Shown: positions 18,734 to 28,000 of the stretch, piece after piece | Numbering within the stretch: position 1 is the first letter of the stretch | Layout of the letters: each line of letters opens with the position of its first letter | NCBI RefSeq assembly: GCF_000428785.1 | Contig: NZ_AUAP01000001.1 | Location: forward strand, 62,001 to 126,000 | Length of the DNA: 64,000 bases | Reading direction: 5' to 3' | Origin: Conchiformibius kuhniae DSM 17694 | GTDB taxonomy: Bacteria; Pseudomonadota; Gammaproteobacteria; Burkholderiales; Neisseriaceae | The notes under the pieces: model-generated | Seen by the model: only the letters and a program-made list of their open reading frames with translations | Database searches by the model: none | Told to the model about the DNA's origin: nothing | Position numbers and translations under genes: made by a program

Positions 18734-20767
18734 TTACAGCATTTCAAACGGCGTTGCATCGTGCGCGGGTGCAAGCATGGTGTTGTCGATGCTGTAATGG
18801 GTTTCAGGCGCGTGGTCGGAAACGTCGCTGCCAACGGGTGTGTTGCCGGCAATGTAGTCAAATTCGGACGAATCCAAAACGTCCGACAAGGCAGGGCCGG
18901 AAACGGGCAGGGTTTCTTTCCAAGTGCTTGCCGCTTCGGACGGCGTGTCTTGCTCGGCATCGCCGCCATTTTCGGCGGTGGCGGGCGGTGCGGTGCTGCT
19001 GTCGTCAGACGGGGCGGGCTGCGGTTGCGGCACGGGTGGTTCGTCAATGGGCTGCGGCATGGGTTCGCCGTGGTACATGGACGGGTTCACCTCCGTTACG
19101 GGGGTGAAGTCGAATTGGTCACGGTTTTTGATGTACACATCGTTATCGGCAGCGCTGAGAAAGTGAATGCTGAACTGACTGTCATTCACCGAGCTGGTGT
19201 CCAGACCCAAATAATCAATATCTTCTTCATAGTTTGCGTTGGCATTAAGCAGCGATTTGGCATGACCGTGTTGGGACTTGCCATCTTCAAACAGCATGCT
19301 CGCCACCGTATCGTAAACTTGGGCTTTCAAAGCGTCCAAAGACAGGTCTTTGCCGTATCTGCCGCCCATGTTTTCATAATAATTGCCGTTGGCATTCAAA
19401 CCGTGTTTGGCGGCAGCGCGTTTGATGCCGTCGTCATAATGACCGTTGCCGTCCCAAATGCTTTTGCCGTTGGCAGTGTATTCGTCCGCCACATCTTGCG
19501 CGAATTTCAACGCGCCTTGGGTAACTTTAAATTTGCCCACGCCCCATTTTTCGCGAATGGGGTTGAGCAGCCCCGCCACAAACAGCGACAGCTCCGCACG
19601 CACGGCGTGGGAAAGGTTGTTCAGGTCGCCCACCATGATTTCTTGGTCGGCGGGGTTGGATTGGTAGGTGTTCAGCGCTTTACCGTCTTTGGCTGCTTCG
19701 GTGATGGCGCTGTTGGTGCCGGTGCTGAGCAGCTCTTTGGTGTAGGCTTCGGGCAGGACGATGGTGTTGCCGTTCAGGATTTGCGCCATGGTTTTGGGCG
19801 GGCGCGGCTGCGGGTCTTCGGGTGGTGTGGGCGGGGTTGTGCTGCCATTGTCGTTACTGCCACCTGCGGGGGGATTGTCGTTACTGCCACCTGCGGGGGG
19901 ATTGTCGTTACCGCCACCTGCGGGAGGATTGTCGTCGCCACCTGCGGGGGGATTGTCGTTACCGCCACCTGCAGGGGGATTGTCGTTGCCGCCACCTGCA
20001 GGGGGATTGTCGTTACCGCCACCTGCGGGAGGATTGTCGTTACCGCCACCTGCGGGGGGATTGTCGTTACCGCCACCTGCGGGAGGATTGTCGTTACCGC
20101 CACCTGCTGGGGGATTGTCGTTGCCGCCACCTGCGGGGGGATTGTCGTTGCCGCCACCTGCGGGGGGATTGTCGTTACCGCCACCTGCTGGGGGATTGTC
20201 GTTGCCGCCACCTGCGGGGGGATTGTCGTTACCGCCACCTGCGGGGGGATTGTCGTTACCGCCACCTGCGGGGGGATTATCGTTGCCGCCACCTGCGGGC
20301 GGGTTTTCGCCGCCGTTGTTGTCGGACGGCTTCGGATAATTCTGAATCAGGTTGTCGTCTTCATCGTGGCGTTTTGCCAGCCATGCGGCACCGCCGATGC
20401 CCGCCACCAGTGCGGTCGTCCAAATCAGGGGGCTGACGATGGAAGCTTTGGCGGGAGCGGCGGCGGCAACGGCACTTTCCTGTGCGCCGGCGGGCGAGCC
20501 GAAGTAGGGGTTGGCATGGTTGGCGGGCGCGGGGAAGTGCGCGGCGTAGTCGTTCAGAATGAAATCGGGACGGGTGGGCGTGTCGGGCAAATCAATCCAC
20601 AAATCGCCGTTTTGCTGGATTTGCGCGGTGTGTTGTGCGATGGGGCGTCCGTCCGCGTCCAGCAACTGATACAGGGTGTCGGGCTGGGCGTTGAGTTGGG
20701 CGGGCGACGGTTGGGTGCTGATGAATTCGCTTTGTCCGTTACGGGTGATTTTGATAACGGCGGGCAT
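18734..20767 (-). CDS. Surface protein: BapA-like N-terminus, NDNPPAGGG repeats, SEC10/PgrA-like CAP domain
   Basis: This 677-residue protein has four parts. Residues 1-75 (VIKITRNGQSEFI ... DLWIDLPD) resemble the prefix domain of BapA/LapA-type adhesins. A hydrophobic stretch lies at about 110-128. Residues 154-305 are about 17 copies of NDNPPAGGG. Residues 385-545 resemble the CAP-fold domain of Gram-positive SEC10/PgrA surface-exclusion proteins: ELSLFVAGLLNPIREKWG, AKHGLN, YYENMGG and GHAKSLL. The acidic tail contains SGPALSDVLDSSEFDYIAG, like C-terminal regions of type I-secreted adhesins. It is probably a secreted or surface-held protein; no secretion genes are adjacent. GGGAGA before the ATG at 20767 supports the start. 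The CAP link is from motif memory and needs a profile search. Confidence 0.75.
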   Translation of the reverse strand: MPAVIKITRNGQSEFISTQPSPAQLNAQPDTLYQLLDADGRPIAQHTAQIQQNGDLWIDLPDTPTRPDFILNDYAAHFPAPANHANPYFGSPAGAQESAVAAAAPAKASIVSPLIWTTALVAGIGGAAWLAKRHDEDDNLIQNYPKPSDNNGGENPPAGGGNDNPPAGGGNDNPPAGGGNDNPPAGGGNDNPPAGGGNDNPPAGGGNDNPPAGGGNDNPPAGGGNDNPPAGGGNDNPPAGGGNDNPPAGGGNDNPPAGGGNDNPPAGGGNDNPPAGGDDNPPAGGGNDNPPAGGSNDNPPAGGSNDNGSTTPPTPPEDPQPRPPKTMAQILNGNTIVLPEAYTKELLSTGTNSAITEAAKDGKALNTYQSNPADQEIMVGDLNNLSHAVRAELSLFVAGLLNPIREKWGVGKFKVTQGALKFAQDVADEYTANGKSIWDGNGHYDDGIKRAAAKHGLNANGNYYENMGGRYGKDLSLDALKAQVYDTVASMLFEDGKSQHGHAKSLLNANANYEEDIDYLGLDTSSVNDSQFSIHFLSAADNDVYIKNRDQFDFTPVTEVNPSMYHGEPMPQPIDEPPVPQPQPAPSDDSSTAPPATAENGGDAEQDTPSEAASTWKETLPVSGPALSDVLDSSEFDYIAGNTPVGSDVSDHAPETHYSIDNTMLAPAHDATPFEML
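19852..20306 (-). repeat. 27-base tandem repeat array, about 17 units
   Basis: Direct 27-base units (one unit on the + strand reads GGGGGATTGTCGTTACCGCC plus ACCTGCG) encode NDNPPAGGG. One unit lost a codon (GDDNPP) and two carry Ser in place of the last Gly. The period is a multiple of three, so slippage changes length and keeps the reading frame. Small differences between units (TTGCCG or TTACCG, GCGGGG or GCAGGG or GCTGGG) alternate in blocks, which suggests block duplication. Confidence 0.95.
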
Positions 20768-20854
20768 GGTGTCTCTCCCAGTGGGGTTGAAATTCTATGA
20801 AGCATAAAATTTTTGCAAGGGAAAGTCAATGTGTTTGCGGGCAAAATGCGGTGT

Positions 20855-21481
20855 TCAGGCATGCAGTGCGGGCGGTGCTTGGCGGCGGCGGGCGTTGATG
20901 ACGCGTTTGCCGACAATTTTCAGGCTGCCTGAAACAAAATCCGCCACCGCCTGCGGGAAAATTTGATGTTCCGCCGCCAACACGCGCGCGGCGAGCGTGT
21001 CGGCATCGTCCCCGTCCAAAACGGGAACGGCGGCTTGGGCGATAATCGGGCCGTTGTCCAGCTCGGCGGTGGCGAAGTGGACGGTGCAGCCCGCGATGCG
21101 GCAGCCTTCGTCCAAAGCGCGTTGGTGGGTGTGCAAGCCGGTAAACGCGGGCAGCAGCGAGGGGTGGATGTTGATTAAACGGTTTTCGTAATGACGGCAA
21201 AACTCGGGCGTGAGAATCCGCATAAAGCCCGCCAACACCACCAAATCGGGCGCGTGCGCGTCAATTTTGTCCGCCATGGCGCGGTCAAAGGCGGCGCGGT
21301 CGGGAAAATCGCGGTGGTTGAGCGCGGCGGTGGCGATGCCGCGCTCCGCCGCCCATGCCAAACCCGCCGCTTGCGGATTGTTGGACAACACGGCGGCGAT
21401 GCGGGCATCGGGAATGTTTGCTTCCACAAGGGCTTGCATATTGCTGCCGCGTCCGGAAATCAGGATAACGATGTTTTTCAT
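20855..21481 (-). CDS. purN: Phosphoribosylglycinamide formyltransferase
   Basis: This 208-residue enzyme transfers a formyl group from 10-formyl-THF to GAR, the third step of purine synthesis. It begins MKNIVILISGRGSNMQAL (phosphoribosyl-binding loop) and has the catalytic segment NIHPSLLPAFTG with the active His, followed by CTVHFATAELDNGPII carrying the catalytic Asp. The other purine genes in the window (purB, purM) are more than 33 kb away. A perfect uptake word lies near the 3' end (20922-20933, encoding part of SGSLK). An 11/12 uptake word and repeat copy E lie just upstream. Confidence 0.96.
   Translation of the reverse strand: MKNIVILISGRGSNMQALVEANIPDARIAAVLSNNPQAAGLAWAAERGIATAALNHRDFPDRAAFDRAMADKIDAHAPDLVVLAGFMRILTPEFCRHYENRLINIHPSLLPAFTGLHTHQRALDEGCRIAGCTVHFATAELDNGPIIAQAAVPVLDGDDADTLAARVLAAEHQIFPQAVADFVSGSLKIVGKRVINARRRQAPPALHA
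20922..20933 (+). other. DNA uptake word (AGGCTGCCTGAA) inside purN
   Basis: A perfect 12-base word, extended on the left to TTCAGGCTGCCTGAA. Confidence 0.85.
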
Positions 21482-21509
21482 GGTTTTTTCTCTTTTCAGG
21501 CTGCCTGAT

Positions 21510-21663
21510 ACAAAATAATGCCGTCATTCCCGCGAATGCGGGAATTCGCCCCCCGATACTTGGCAAGCGATGTTTTATCAATGTTTGCTCGAGTTTGTTT
21601 TGGATTCCCACCTGCGCGGGAATGACGGTGCGGTATTTTTTCAGTCAATTGATGATGCGCTTA
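21510..21663. repeat. Palindromic mobile repeat, copy E
   Basis: The cores are GTCATTCCCGCGAATGCGGG and TCCCACCTGCGCGGGAATGA. The spacer contains GGCAAGCGATGTTTTATCAA, also found in copies K and L. The right end, CAATTGATGATGCGCTTA, enters the 3' end of the GNAT gene. Confidence 0.85.
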
Positions 21664-22171
21664 TTGGTTCAAGCGGTTTTTCCAACACAAAAACGGTTTT
21701 CATACGGCTGCCGTGCGCGTGGCGGAACGCCGACATTTTGCGGCAAACGGGCGCAAAACCCTGTTTCTGCCAAAAACGGCGGGCATCGGTATTGTCGTGC
21801 AACACCGACAAACGCAGCCGCTTCAACCCCGCGCCGCGCATTTGCTGACAAAAACCGGCAACGATGCGGCCGCCCAAACCTTGATTTTGACGGCTGCCGT
21901 GCAGCATCAGCAAACCGATGTAGGCGGTGCCGGCATCGGGGAATCCCGTTAAATAATGAATGATGCCAACGGTTTCGCCCGCTTGCTTAATCAAACAGGC
22001 GTGGCATTGTTCGGGCGCGAGCGCGGGCGGAAAACGGCGCAAATCGCGGCGCACGCTGTCTGAAGTCGGTTCGCACGGGTCAATCAGGCGCAAATAATGG
22101 CGGTTGCTGCGGTAAACGGCGAGCGCGTCCTGCCAATCCTGTTCGCTGCGTATCGGTGAATATGACCACAT
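21641..22171 (-). CDS. GNAT-family N-acetyltransferase
   Basis: This 176-residue protein has the GNAT fold. The acetyl-CoA pyrophosphate loop is QNQGLGGRIV, preceded by a strand TAYIGLLMLH and followed by LRLSVLHDNTDARRFWQKQGF, the typical motif-B helix. The substrate is unknown. It starts at 22171 in a TGATG overlap with the murI stop, so the two are translationally coupled. The last nine residues (ISASSID after PLEP) are read from repeat copy E, so the original stop was probably lost when the repeat arrived. The function is probably not affected, since the fold ends before this tail. Confidence 0.85.
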   Translation of the reverse strand: MWSYSPIRSEQDWQDALAVYRSNRHYLRLIDPCEPTSDSVRRDLRRFPPALAPEQCHACLIKQAGETVGIIHYLTGFPDAGTAYIGLLMLHGSRQNQGLGGRIVAGFCQQMRGAGLKRLRLSVLHDNTDARRFWQKQGFAPVCRKMSAFRHAHGSRMKTVFVLEKPLEPISASSID

Positions 22172-22980
22172 CAGCCCAAACTCATCATTTCAATTTGTTC
22201 CAAACTGCGTCCGAGAAAACGCTCGCCGATGGTTTGGAAACGCAGGGGAATATCGGAAACGTAAAAACGGTAGTCGGGCGCGGGATTGTCGCTGTTGAGC
22301 AAGCCCGCCGCGCCCAAAGCGCGGGCGGCGGCTTCGGCGGTGGTGGTGGCGGAATCCACCAGCGTGATGTGCGGCGCTTCCTGTTTGAGCAGGGGTTTGA
22401 GCAGGGGATAGTGGGTGCAGCCGAGTACCAAAGTGTCAATCGGGTCGGCGAGCAGGGGTTTCAAATATTCGCGCACGGTCAGGCGGGTAACGTCGTGGTC
22501 GAGCCAGCCTTCTTCCACGAGCGGCACGAGCAGGGGACAGGCTTGCGACACAATCCGCGCTTGGGGATTTTGCGCGTGAATGGCGCGGGCGTAGGCATTG
22601 GCATTGACGGTGGTGCTGGTGGCGATGACGCCGATGTGGTGGTTGCGGCTTTGGGCGAGCGCGGCTTGCGCACCGGCGGCAATCACGTCCAACACAGGCA
22701 TACCGCCCGCGCTGTGGCGCACTTTATGTCCGGCAACGGCGGCGATGGTGTTGCAGGCAACCACCAAAGCCTTCACTTCGTGCCCGAGCAGAAAATCCAC
22801 GATTTGTGCCGTAAAATGTTCGATGGTGGCGCGGGATTTCACACCGTAAGGCACGCGGGCGGTGTCGCCGAAATAAACGATGTTTTCCATCGGCAGACGT
22901 TCCATCAGCGCGCGCACGACCGTGAGTCCGCCCACGCCCGAATCAAACACCCCGATGGGGCGGTTGGCAGGTGCAATCAT
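22171..22980 (-). CDS. murI: Glutamate racemase
   Basis: This 269-residue enzyme makes D-glutamate for peptidoglycan. It begins PIGVFDSGVGGLTVVRAL and has the two catalytic Cys in VVACNT (C76) and LGCTHYP (C188), with GDTARVPYG in between. The ATG at 22980 gives the family N-terminus; the open frame upstream has no similarity. Its stop overlaps the start of the GNAT gene by one base. In the 358-base gap to tpsB (22981-23338) there is repeat copy F and otherwise only promoter-type sequence for both divergent genes. Confidence 0.96.
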   Translation of the reverse strand: MIAPANRPIGVFDSGVGGLTVVRALMERLPMENIVYFGDTARVPYGVKSRATIEHFTAQIVDFLLGHEVKALVVACNTIAAVAGHKVRHSAGGMPVLDVIAAGAQAALAQSRNHHIGVIATSTTVNANAYARAIHAQNPQARIVSQACPLLVPLVEEGWLDHDVTRLTVREYLKPLLADPIDTLVLGCTHYPLLKPLLKQEAPHITLVDSATTTAEAAARALGAAGLLNSDNPAPDYRFYVSDIPLRFQTIGERFLGRSLEQIEMMSLG

Positions 22981-23130
22981 CTTGAGCAAGCCGTTTGGCA
23001 AAAACGTGTATTTTAATCCAAATTCCGCCCGCCTTCCGCGTTTGCGGATTGTTTGACGCCTTGACTGATGATATATTTGAAAAGATTGGCGCAAACCGCC
23101 GGTGTGGTTAACATGACCGATGTTCCGCAG

Positions 23131-23249
23131 CGCGTGTCATTATTGACTGATTTTATTGAAAATCAATTTGGTATAAAAGCTGCCGTCATTCCCGCCGGCG
23201 CGGGCATGACGGTACGGAGCTTTACCGGTCAATTGATGACACGCCTTGG
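23131..23249. repeat. Palindromic mobile repeat, short copy F
   Basis: About 119 bases with a single fused core (TTCCCGCCGGCGCGGGCATG) between the ends CGCGTGTCATTATTGACTGA and GGTCAATTGATGACACGCC. It looks like an internal-deletion form of the family. Confidence 0.8.
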
Positions 23250-23338
23250 CGCGCCGGTTTGCCGCGCATTTGAAAATAAATCCTGCCGACCGATGGTCGT
23301 GATTTTACCGCACACAAACAAACACCAAAGGAATCCTC

Positions 23339-25000
23339 ATGAAACGCACCGACACCCTGTTTTCCGCACTGCTGCTTTCCGCCACCGCCGCCCATGCCGC
23401 GAACGTTCCGCCGCCCAATCCCGCCGCAGACGACGTGCGCGAAAATTTGCGCGAAATCCGCCAAATCGAAGAAACCCTGCGCGAAGATGCCGCATGGTCG
23501 ATGCAGCAGGCGCAGCCCGAAACACCCGCGCCCGCCGCCACGCCCGATGCTCCCGCACCCGACCGTTCCGGCGAATGCCTGAACTACCGTTCGGTTACTA
23601 TCGAAGGCATTAAACTGATTGATGATAAAGCATTTCAGCAAAAACTGACAGAATGTGTCAGCCAAAACAGCCTCAATGCCTTAAGCCGCGACATCGTTGC
23701 CGCCTACATTAAAAAAGGCTATGTGCATACGGGCATCGATTTTATCGAACACCCCGAAAACCAAACATTGACAATAAACGTCAAAGAAGGACGCATCCGC
23801 AAAATCACCGGCAAAAGCCGCACCGTCAATACCGACACCCTGTTTCCCCAACACAAAGGCAAGCCGCTCAATGTGCATTATCTGGAGCAAGGCATTGAAC
23901 AGGCAAACAAATTGGGCGGAAACAATGTCAGCATGGACATCTATCCGCACGATGACGGCAGTGCCACCGTCGCCCTGCAAAACCACGCAGGCAAAGGCGT
24001 GTTCGGCAGCGTGTCGCTGGACAATCGCGGCAATAAACCGAATGTGGCGGTGGCGCGGGTACAGCTCGGCATCGACAGCCCGCTCGGACTTTCCGACAGC
24101 GTGTATTTGGGCGGCTACAGCAATGTGCGTCCGGACGGCGAACGCTACAGTCGCGGCGGCAATGTTTTTTACAGTGTGCCTTATGGTGCGTGGACGTTTA
24201 GCGGGTACGGAGGATTGTCGAAAAGTCAAAGCGTTACCCGATTTTCCAGTGGCACGAAGCTTGCTTACCGTTCCAAGACCGTAACGGCAGGCGTGAAGGG
24301 CGAAAAAACGGTTTCACGCGGGCAAAAGCATTTGGGCGCCGTGTATGCGGGCGCGGATTATGCCAATGTCGCCAGTGAGTTCGGCGGCAGCCGCATCAAA
24401 ATGCAAAGCCCCAAGCTCGCCACGCTGCAAGTCGGCGCGTCCCACACCAAAATGCTGGAAAAAGGCATTTGGCTGAATGATGTGAATGTGGAAGTGGGGA
24501 CGCGCGCGCTGGGTGCGAAAGATTCGCCGCAGTCGCCGTTTACCGCACGCTATGTGCGGGTGGCGCTGCAAAGCGATTTGTCGCAAAACCGGCGCGCGGG
24601 CAACTGGCTGTTGCGCAACAAACACCGTTTGACGGCACAATACAGTCCGCAGGATTTGTACGCCACCAAGCAATTCGCCTTGAGCGACCGCTCGGCGGTG
24701 CGCGGATTCAAAACTTTGTCGCTGAACGGCAACTCGGGCATCGCGCTCAACAACACCTTGTCTGCCCGCCGCCAGTCGGCAAACGGGCTGTATGCCGAAC
24801 CTTATGCCGGTGCCGATTTGGGTCTGGCAAAAGACCGCGAAAGCCGTTATACGGGGTATGGTGTTGCCGCAGGCATCAATATCGGTTATAAACACCATTG
24901 GCAGTTCTCGTTGGAAAGCGCACGCGGATTTTTGCGTGCCAAAAGCGGAAGCAAGAGGCGCGAAGAGCAAATCTCTGCTTCTTTTCGGGTGACGTTTTAA
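23339..25000 (+). CDS. Two-partner secretion outer-membrane transporter (TpsB, ShlB/FhaC family)
   Basis: This 553-residue protein exports its partner encoded directly downstream. The signal peptide is MKRTDTLFSALLLSATAAHA. An N-terminal helix and Pro-rich linker (to about 75) are followed by POTRA-like repeats (YRSVTIEGIKLIDDKAFQQK; LTINVKEGRIRKITG) and a 16-strand-type barrel from about residue 200, ending in SASFRVTF with the terminal Phe of outer-membrane proteins. FhaC-type family features, such as the RGF-like segment VRGFKTLSLNG, are present. AAGGAATCC before the ATG supports the start. It is 95 bases ahead of tpsA and surely co-transcribed with it. Confidence 0.92.
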   Translation: MKRTDTLFSALLLSATAAHAANVPPPNPAADDVRENLREIRQIEETLREDAAWSMQQAQPETPAPAATPDAPAPDRSGECLNYRSVTIEGIKLIDDKAFQQKLTECVSQNSLNALSRDIVAAYIKKGYVHTGIDFIEHPENQTLTINVKEGRIRKITGKSRTVNTDTLFPQHKGKPLNVHYLEQGIEQANKLGGNNVSMDIYPHDDGSATVALQNHAGKGVFGSVSLDNRGNKPNVAVARVQLGIDSPLGLSDSVYLGGYSNVRPDGERYSRGGNVFYSVPYGAWTFSGYGGLSKSQSVTRFSSGTKLAYRSKTVTAGVKGEKTVSRGQKHLGAVYAGADYANVASEFGGSRIKMQSPKLATLQVGASHTKMLEKGIWLNDVNVEVGTRALGAKDSPQSPFTARYVRVALQSDLSQNRRAGNWLLRNKHRLTAQYSPQDLYATKQFALSDRSAVRGFKTLSLNGNSGIALNNTLSARRQSANGLYAEPYAGADLGLAKDRESRYTGYGVAAGINIGYKHHWQFSLESARGFLRAKSGSKRREEQISASFRVTF

Positions 25001-25095
25001 AAGTTGGCATTGCATTTGCTTGTCTCATCGGGACGCTGTGCCAATGCCGATTGTGAAACGGCACACCAACCTAACCATGAAAGAGGAACATCGTT

Positions 25096-28000
25096 ATGCA
25101 AACACATAATATGAAATTGTCCGCCACCGGCAAGCTCTTGGTGTCTTTGAGCCTTGCTTACTTGGGTACTTCTGCTGCCGCCGTGGCAGCCAACATCGAA
25201 GCCGCCAACGGCAACACCGCCGTCAGCCAAAAAGGCGGCGTGGACATCGTGAACATCGCTGCGCCGAACCAACACGGTTTGTCGCACAACCAATTCAACA
25301 AATTCAACGTTGCCAAAGAAGGCGCGGTATTGAACAACGCCCTGCAAGACGGTCGTTCGCAACTGGCGGGCGACTTGGGCAAAAACACCAATCTGCGTGA
25401 TGCCGCCGCTTCCGTCATCTTGAACGAAGTCGTCAGCAAAAACCCCTCACTGATTTTGGGCAAACAGGAAGTATTCGGCATGGCTGCCGACTACGTGCTG
25501 GCGAACCCCAACGGCATCACCGTTAAAGACGGCGGCTTCATCAATGTAAGCCGCGCCACTTTGGCGGCAGCGCGTCCCGAAGTAAACGGCGGACGCTTGG
25601 AAGCTTTGGGCTTCGGCGGCAACACGGCTGCCAAATTGGACGTACAAGGCAAATTGGGCGGCGCGGCCGTTTTGGACTTGGTTGCCCCCAAAGTTGCGGT
25701 TAATGCCAATGCCAACGTGGAAGCCGCAGATAACATCAACGTGGTTACCGGCACCAGCAAAACCGTTTTGAACAGCGATGGCAGCGTGAGCGCCCAAGCC
25801 GTTGACGCGCCCGAAGCCGCGCCCGTTGCGAATGAGCCTGCGCCCACCGTTACCCGCACCCGCACCGTACTCAAATACGTTACCGAAACCGTGCGCGTAC
25901 GCGGTCGCAACGTAAAACGCACTTATCCCAAATACGTAACGGAAACCTACACCGTTCCCGCGCCGCGCACCGCGCCCGCACCGAAAAAAGCCGCACCCGT
26001 ATTGGACGGCCAGTTGTTCGGCTCCATGCGTGCCGGCAGCATCCGCGTACACGGTACCAACGAAAAAGGCACGCAAGAATTGCGCGGCACTTTGACGGCT
26101 GCCAAAGAATTGGCTACCGACATTGCCGGCCAATTGAACGTGCGTACCGCCAAGCTCTCCGGCGACACCGTTACTTTGAAAGCCAAAAACACCACCGTTG
26201 ACGGCGTTGTAACCGACAAAACCGACTACAACACCAGCAACAGTGGCACAGGTCGCATGGTTGCCGCTTACCGCCACGAAGAAAACGGCGTGAAATTCAG
26301 CGAAACCGCGCACAGCAAATCACAAAGCTTTGAAGGCTCCAGCATCAACGCTGCCAACGGTCTGACTTTTGAAAACGCCGGCCGTTTGAACGTAAAAGGC
26401 GCGAAAATCACCGCAGGCACGCTGGACGTGAATGCCGGCAACGCCACTTTTGACGGCCAATTGACCCGCAACGTGAAAAGCAGCACCCTGAACAAGAGCA
26501 AAGCGCTGTGGCACAACAACACTTCCTCGTCCGAGAGCGATGAAACCCTGCACACGACTGACATCAAAGTGGGTCAGCAAGCCAACTTCAATGTCGGCGG
26601 CAAAGTGGATTTGAAAGCCGTTCAGTTGGACGTGGGCGACACCCTGACGCTCAAAGGCGTACAAGGCGTGAAACTGCAAGGCGACGTGAGCCGCGATTCG
26701 CAACGTACTTCTGCGGATTTCAAAAACGAAACCAAAGTACAAAAAGTAAACAACCAACTGCTGAAAACCGGTCATTCCAAAAAAGAATTTGACTTGGAAA
26801 CCCTGCACGCGACCCAAATCAAAGCCGGCGGTGATGTGATTGTCCAATCCGAACAGGCTCTGGAAACCTACGGCGCGAAAGTACACGCCAAAGGCAACGT
26901 GCTGACCCAAGTGAACAACGTGAAATTGGACGCGGTTTCCACCACCGACAAATCCAATGTTGACGACAAAGCCCGCTTCTTCGGCGGCGCAGACGAAGGT
27001 TTGAACCGCTTGGTTGACCAAACCCTGCACGGCTCTGCCTTGGTTGCCGGCGGCACCGTGATTTTGGAAGCCAAAAAAGGCGTGAACGTGCGCGGCAGCT
27101 CCATCAAAGCGGCTGAAGGCGCATTGGTCAATGCCGGCGCGGGCAAGGCGAACATCACCCATGTGAACGCCACCGACCAATCCGAAAACCGCAAACGCAT
27201 CGGCACGATTTTCAACATCACCAAAAAGCTCGACCACACCCAAAGCACCGAGCAAACCGCAGTGGGTTCCACCCTGCATTCCGATGTGGATTTGGTGGTG
27301 ATGAGCGACCGCGAAATCAATGTGTTGGGCAGTAAAATTTTGGCAGCCCGCAATGTTGAGCTGACACCGGCCAACGGCAATGTGAACATCGCTGCCGCCA
27401 AAACCAACAGCCAGCACACCAGCAACACGTTTGACATCAAGCCGTTTGCGAAAGTGGATGCCGATAAAGGTCAATTGCTGGACGCCAACGCAAAAGTGGG
27501 TGTCGGTCTGAGCTTCGTCAAAGGTTCGCAAACCAGCCACCTGACCCAACATGCGGGCAGCGACGTGCAAGCGGGCGGCAATTTGAAAGTGTCTTCGCAA
27601 AACAACGTGAACGTACACGGCAGCACCATCGGTGCCAAAGGCGATGTGGACGTTAGTGCCAAAAACATCAACGTTACCGCAGCGCAAGACACCAACGCCA
27701 CCGTTTCCAGCAAACGCGTTACCGACATCGGCATCGGCGGGTCTGTTTCTGCCGGCGGCGGCACACCGAAAGTTACCGTGAGCGCGGGCATCACCAGTGG
27801 CAAAACCACCGTTGATTCCAAAGCGCAAACCGCCAAAGTTTCCGGCGTGAACGGCGGCAACGTGAACCTGACTGCGGAAAACAACATCAAGCACGAAGGC
27901 ACGAAGATTCAAGCCACCGGCAATGTAAACCAAACTGCCAAGCAGATTACCAACGCGGCGGCAACCGACACCGTTGATGCAACCACCGTTGAACACAAAG

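Noticed and set aside
19852..20306. Regular direct repeats suggesting a CRISPR array
   Set aside because: Units of 27 bases follow each other with no spacers and encode a protein repeat in frame.
18761..20800. Open frame of 679 codons antisense to the repeat-rich surface protein
   Set aside because: The repeat array is open in several frames; the opposite frame encodes only low-complexity TATCGGIVV repeats and has no start signal.
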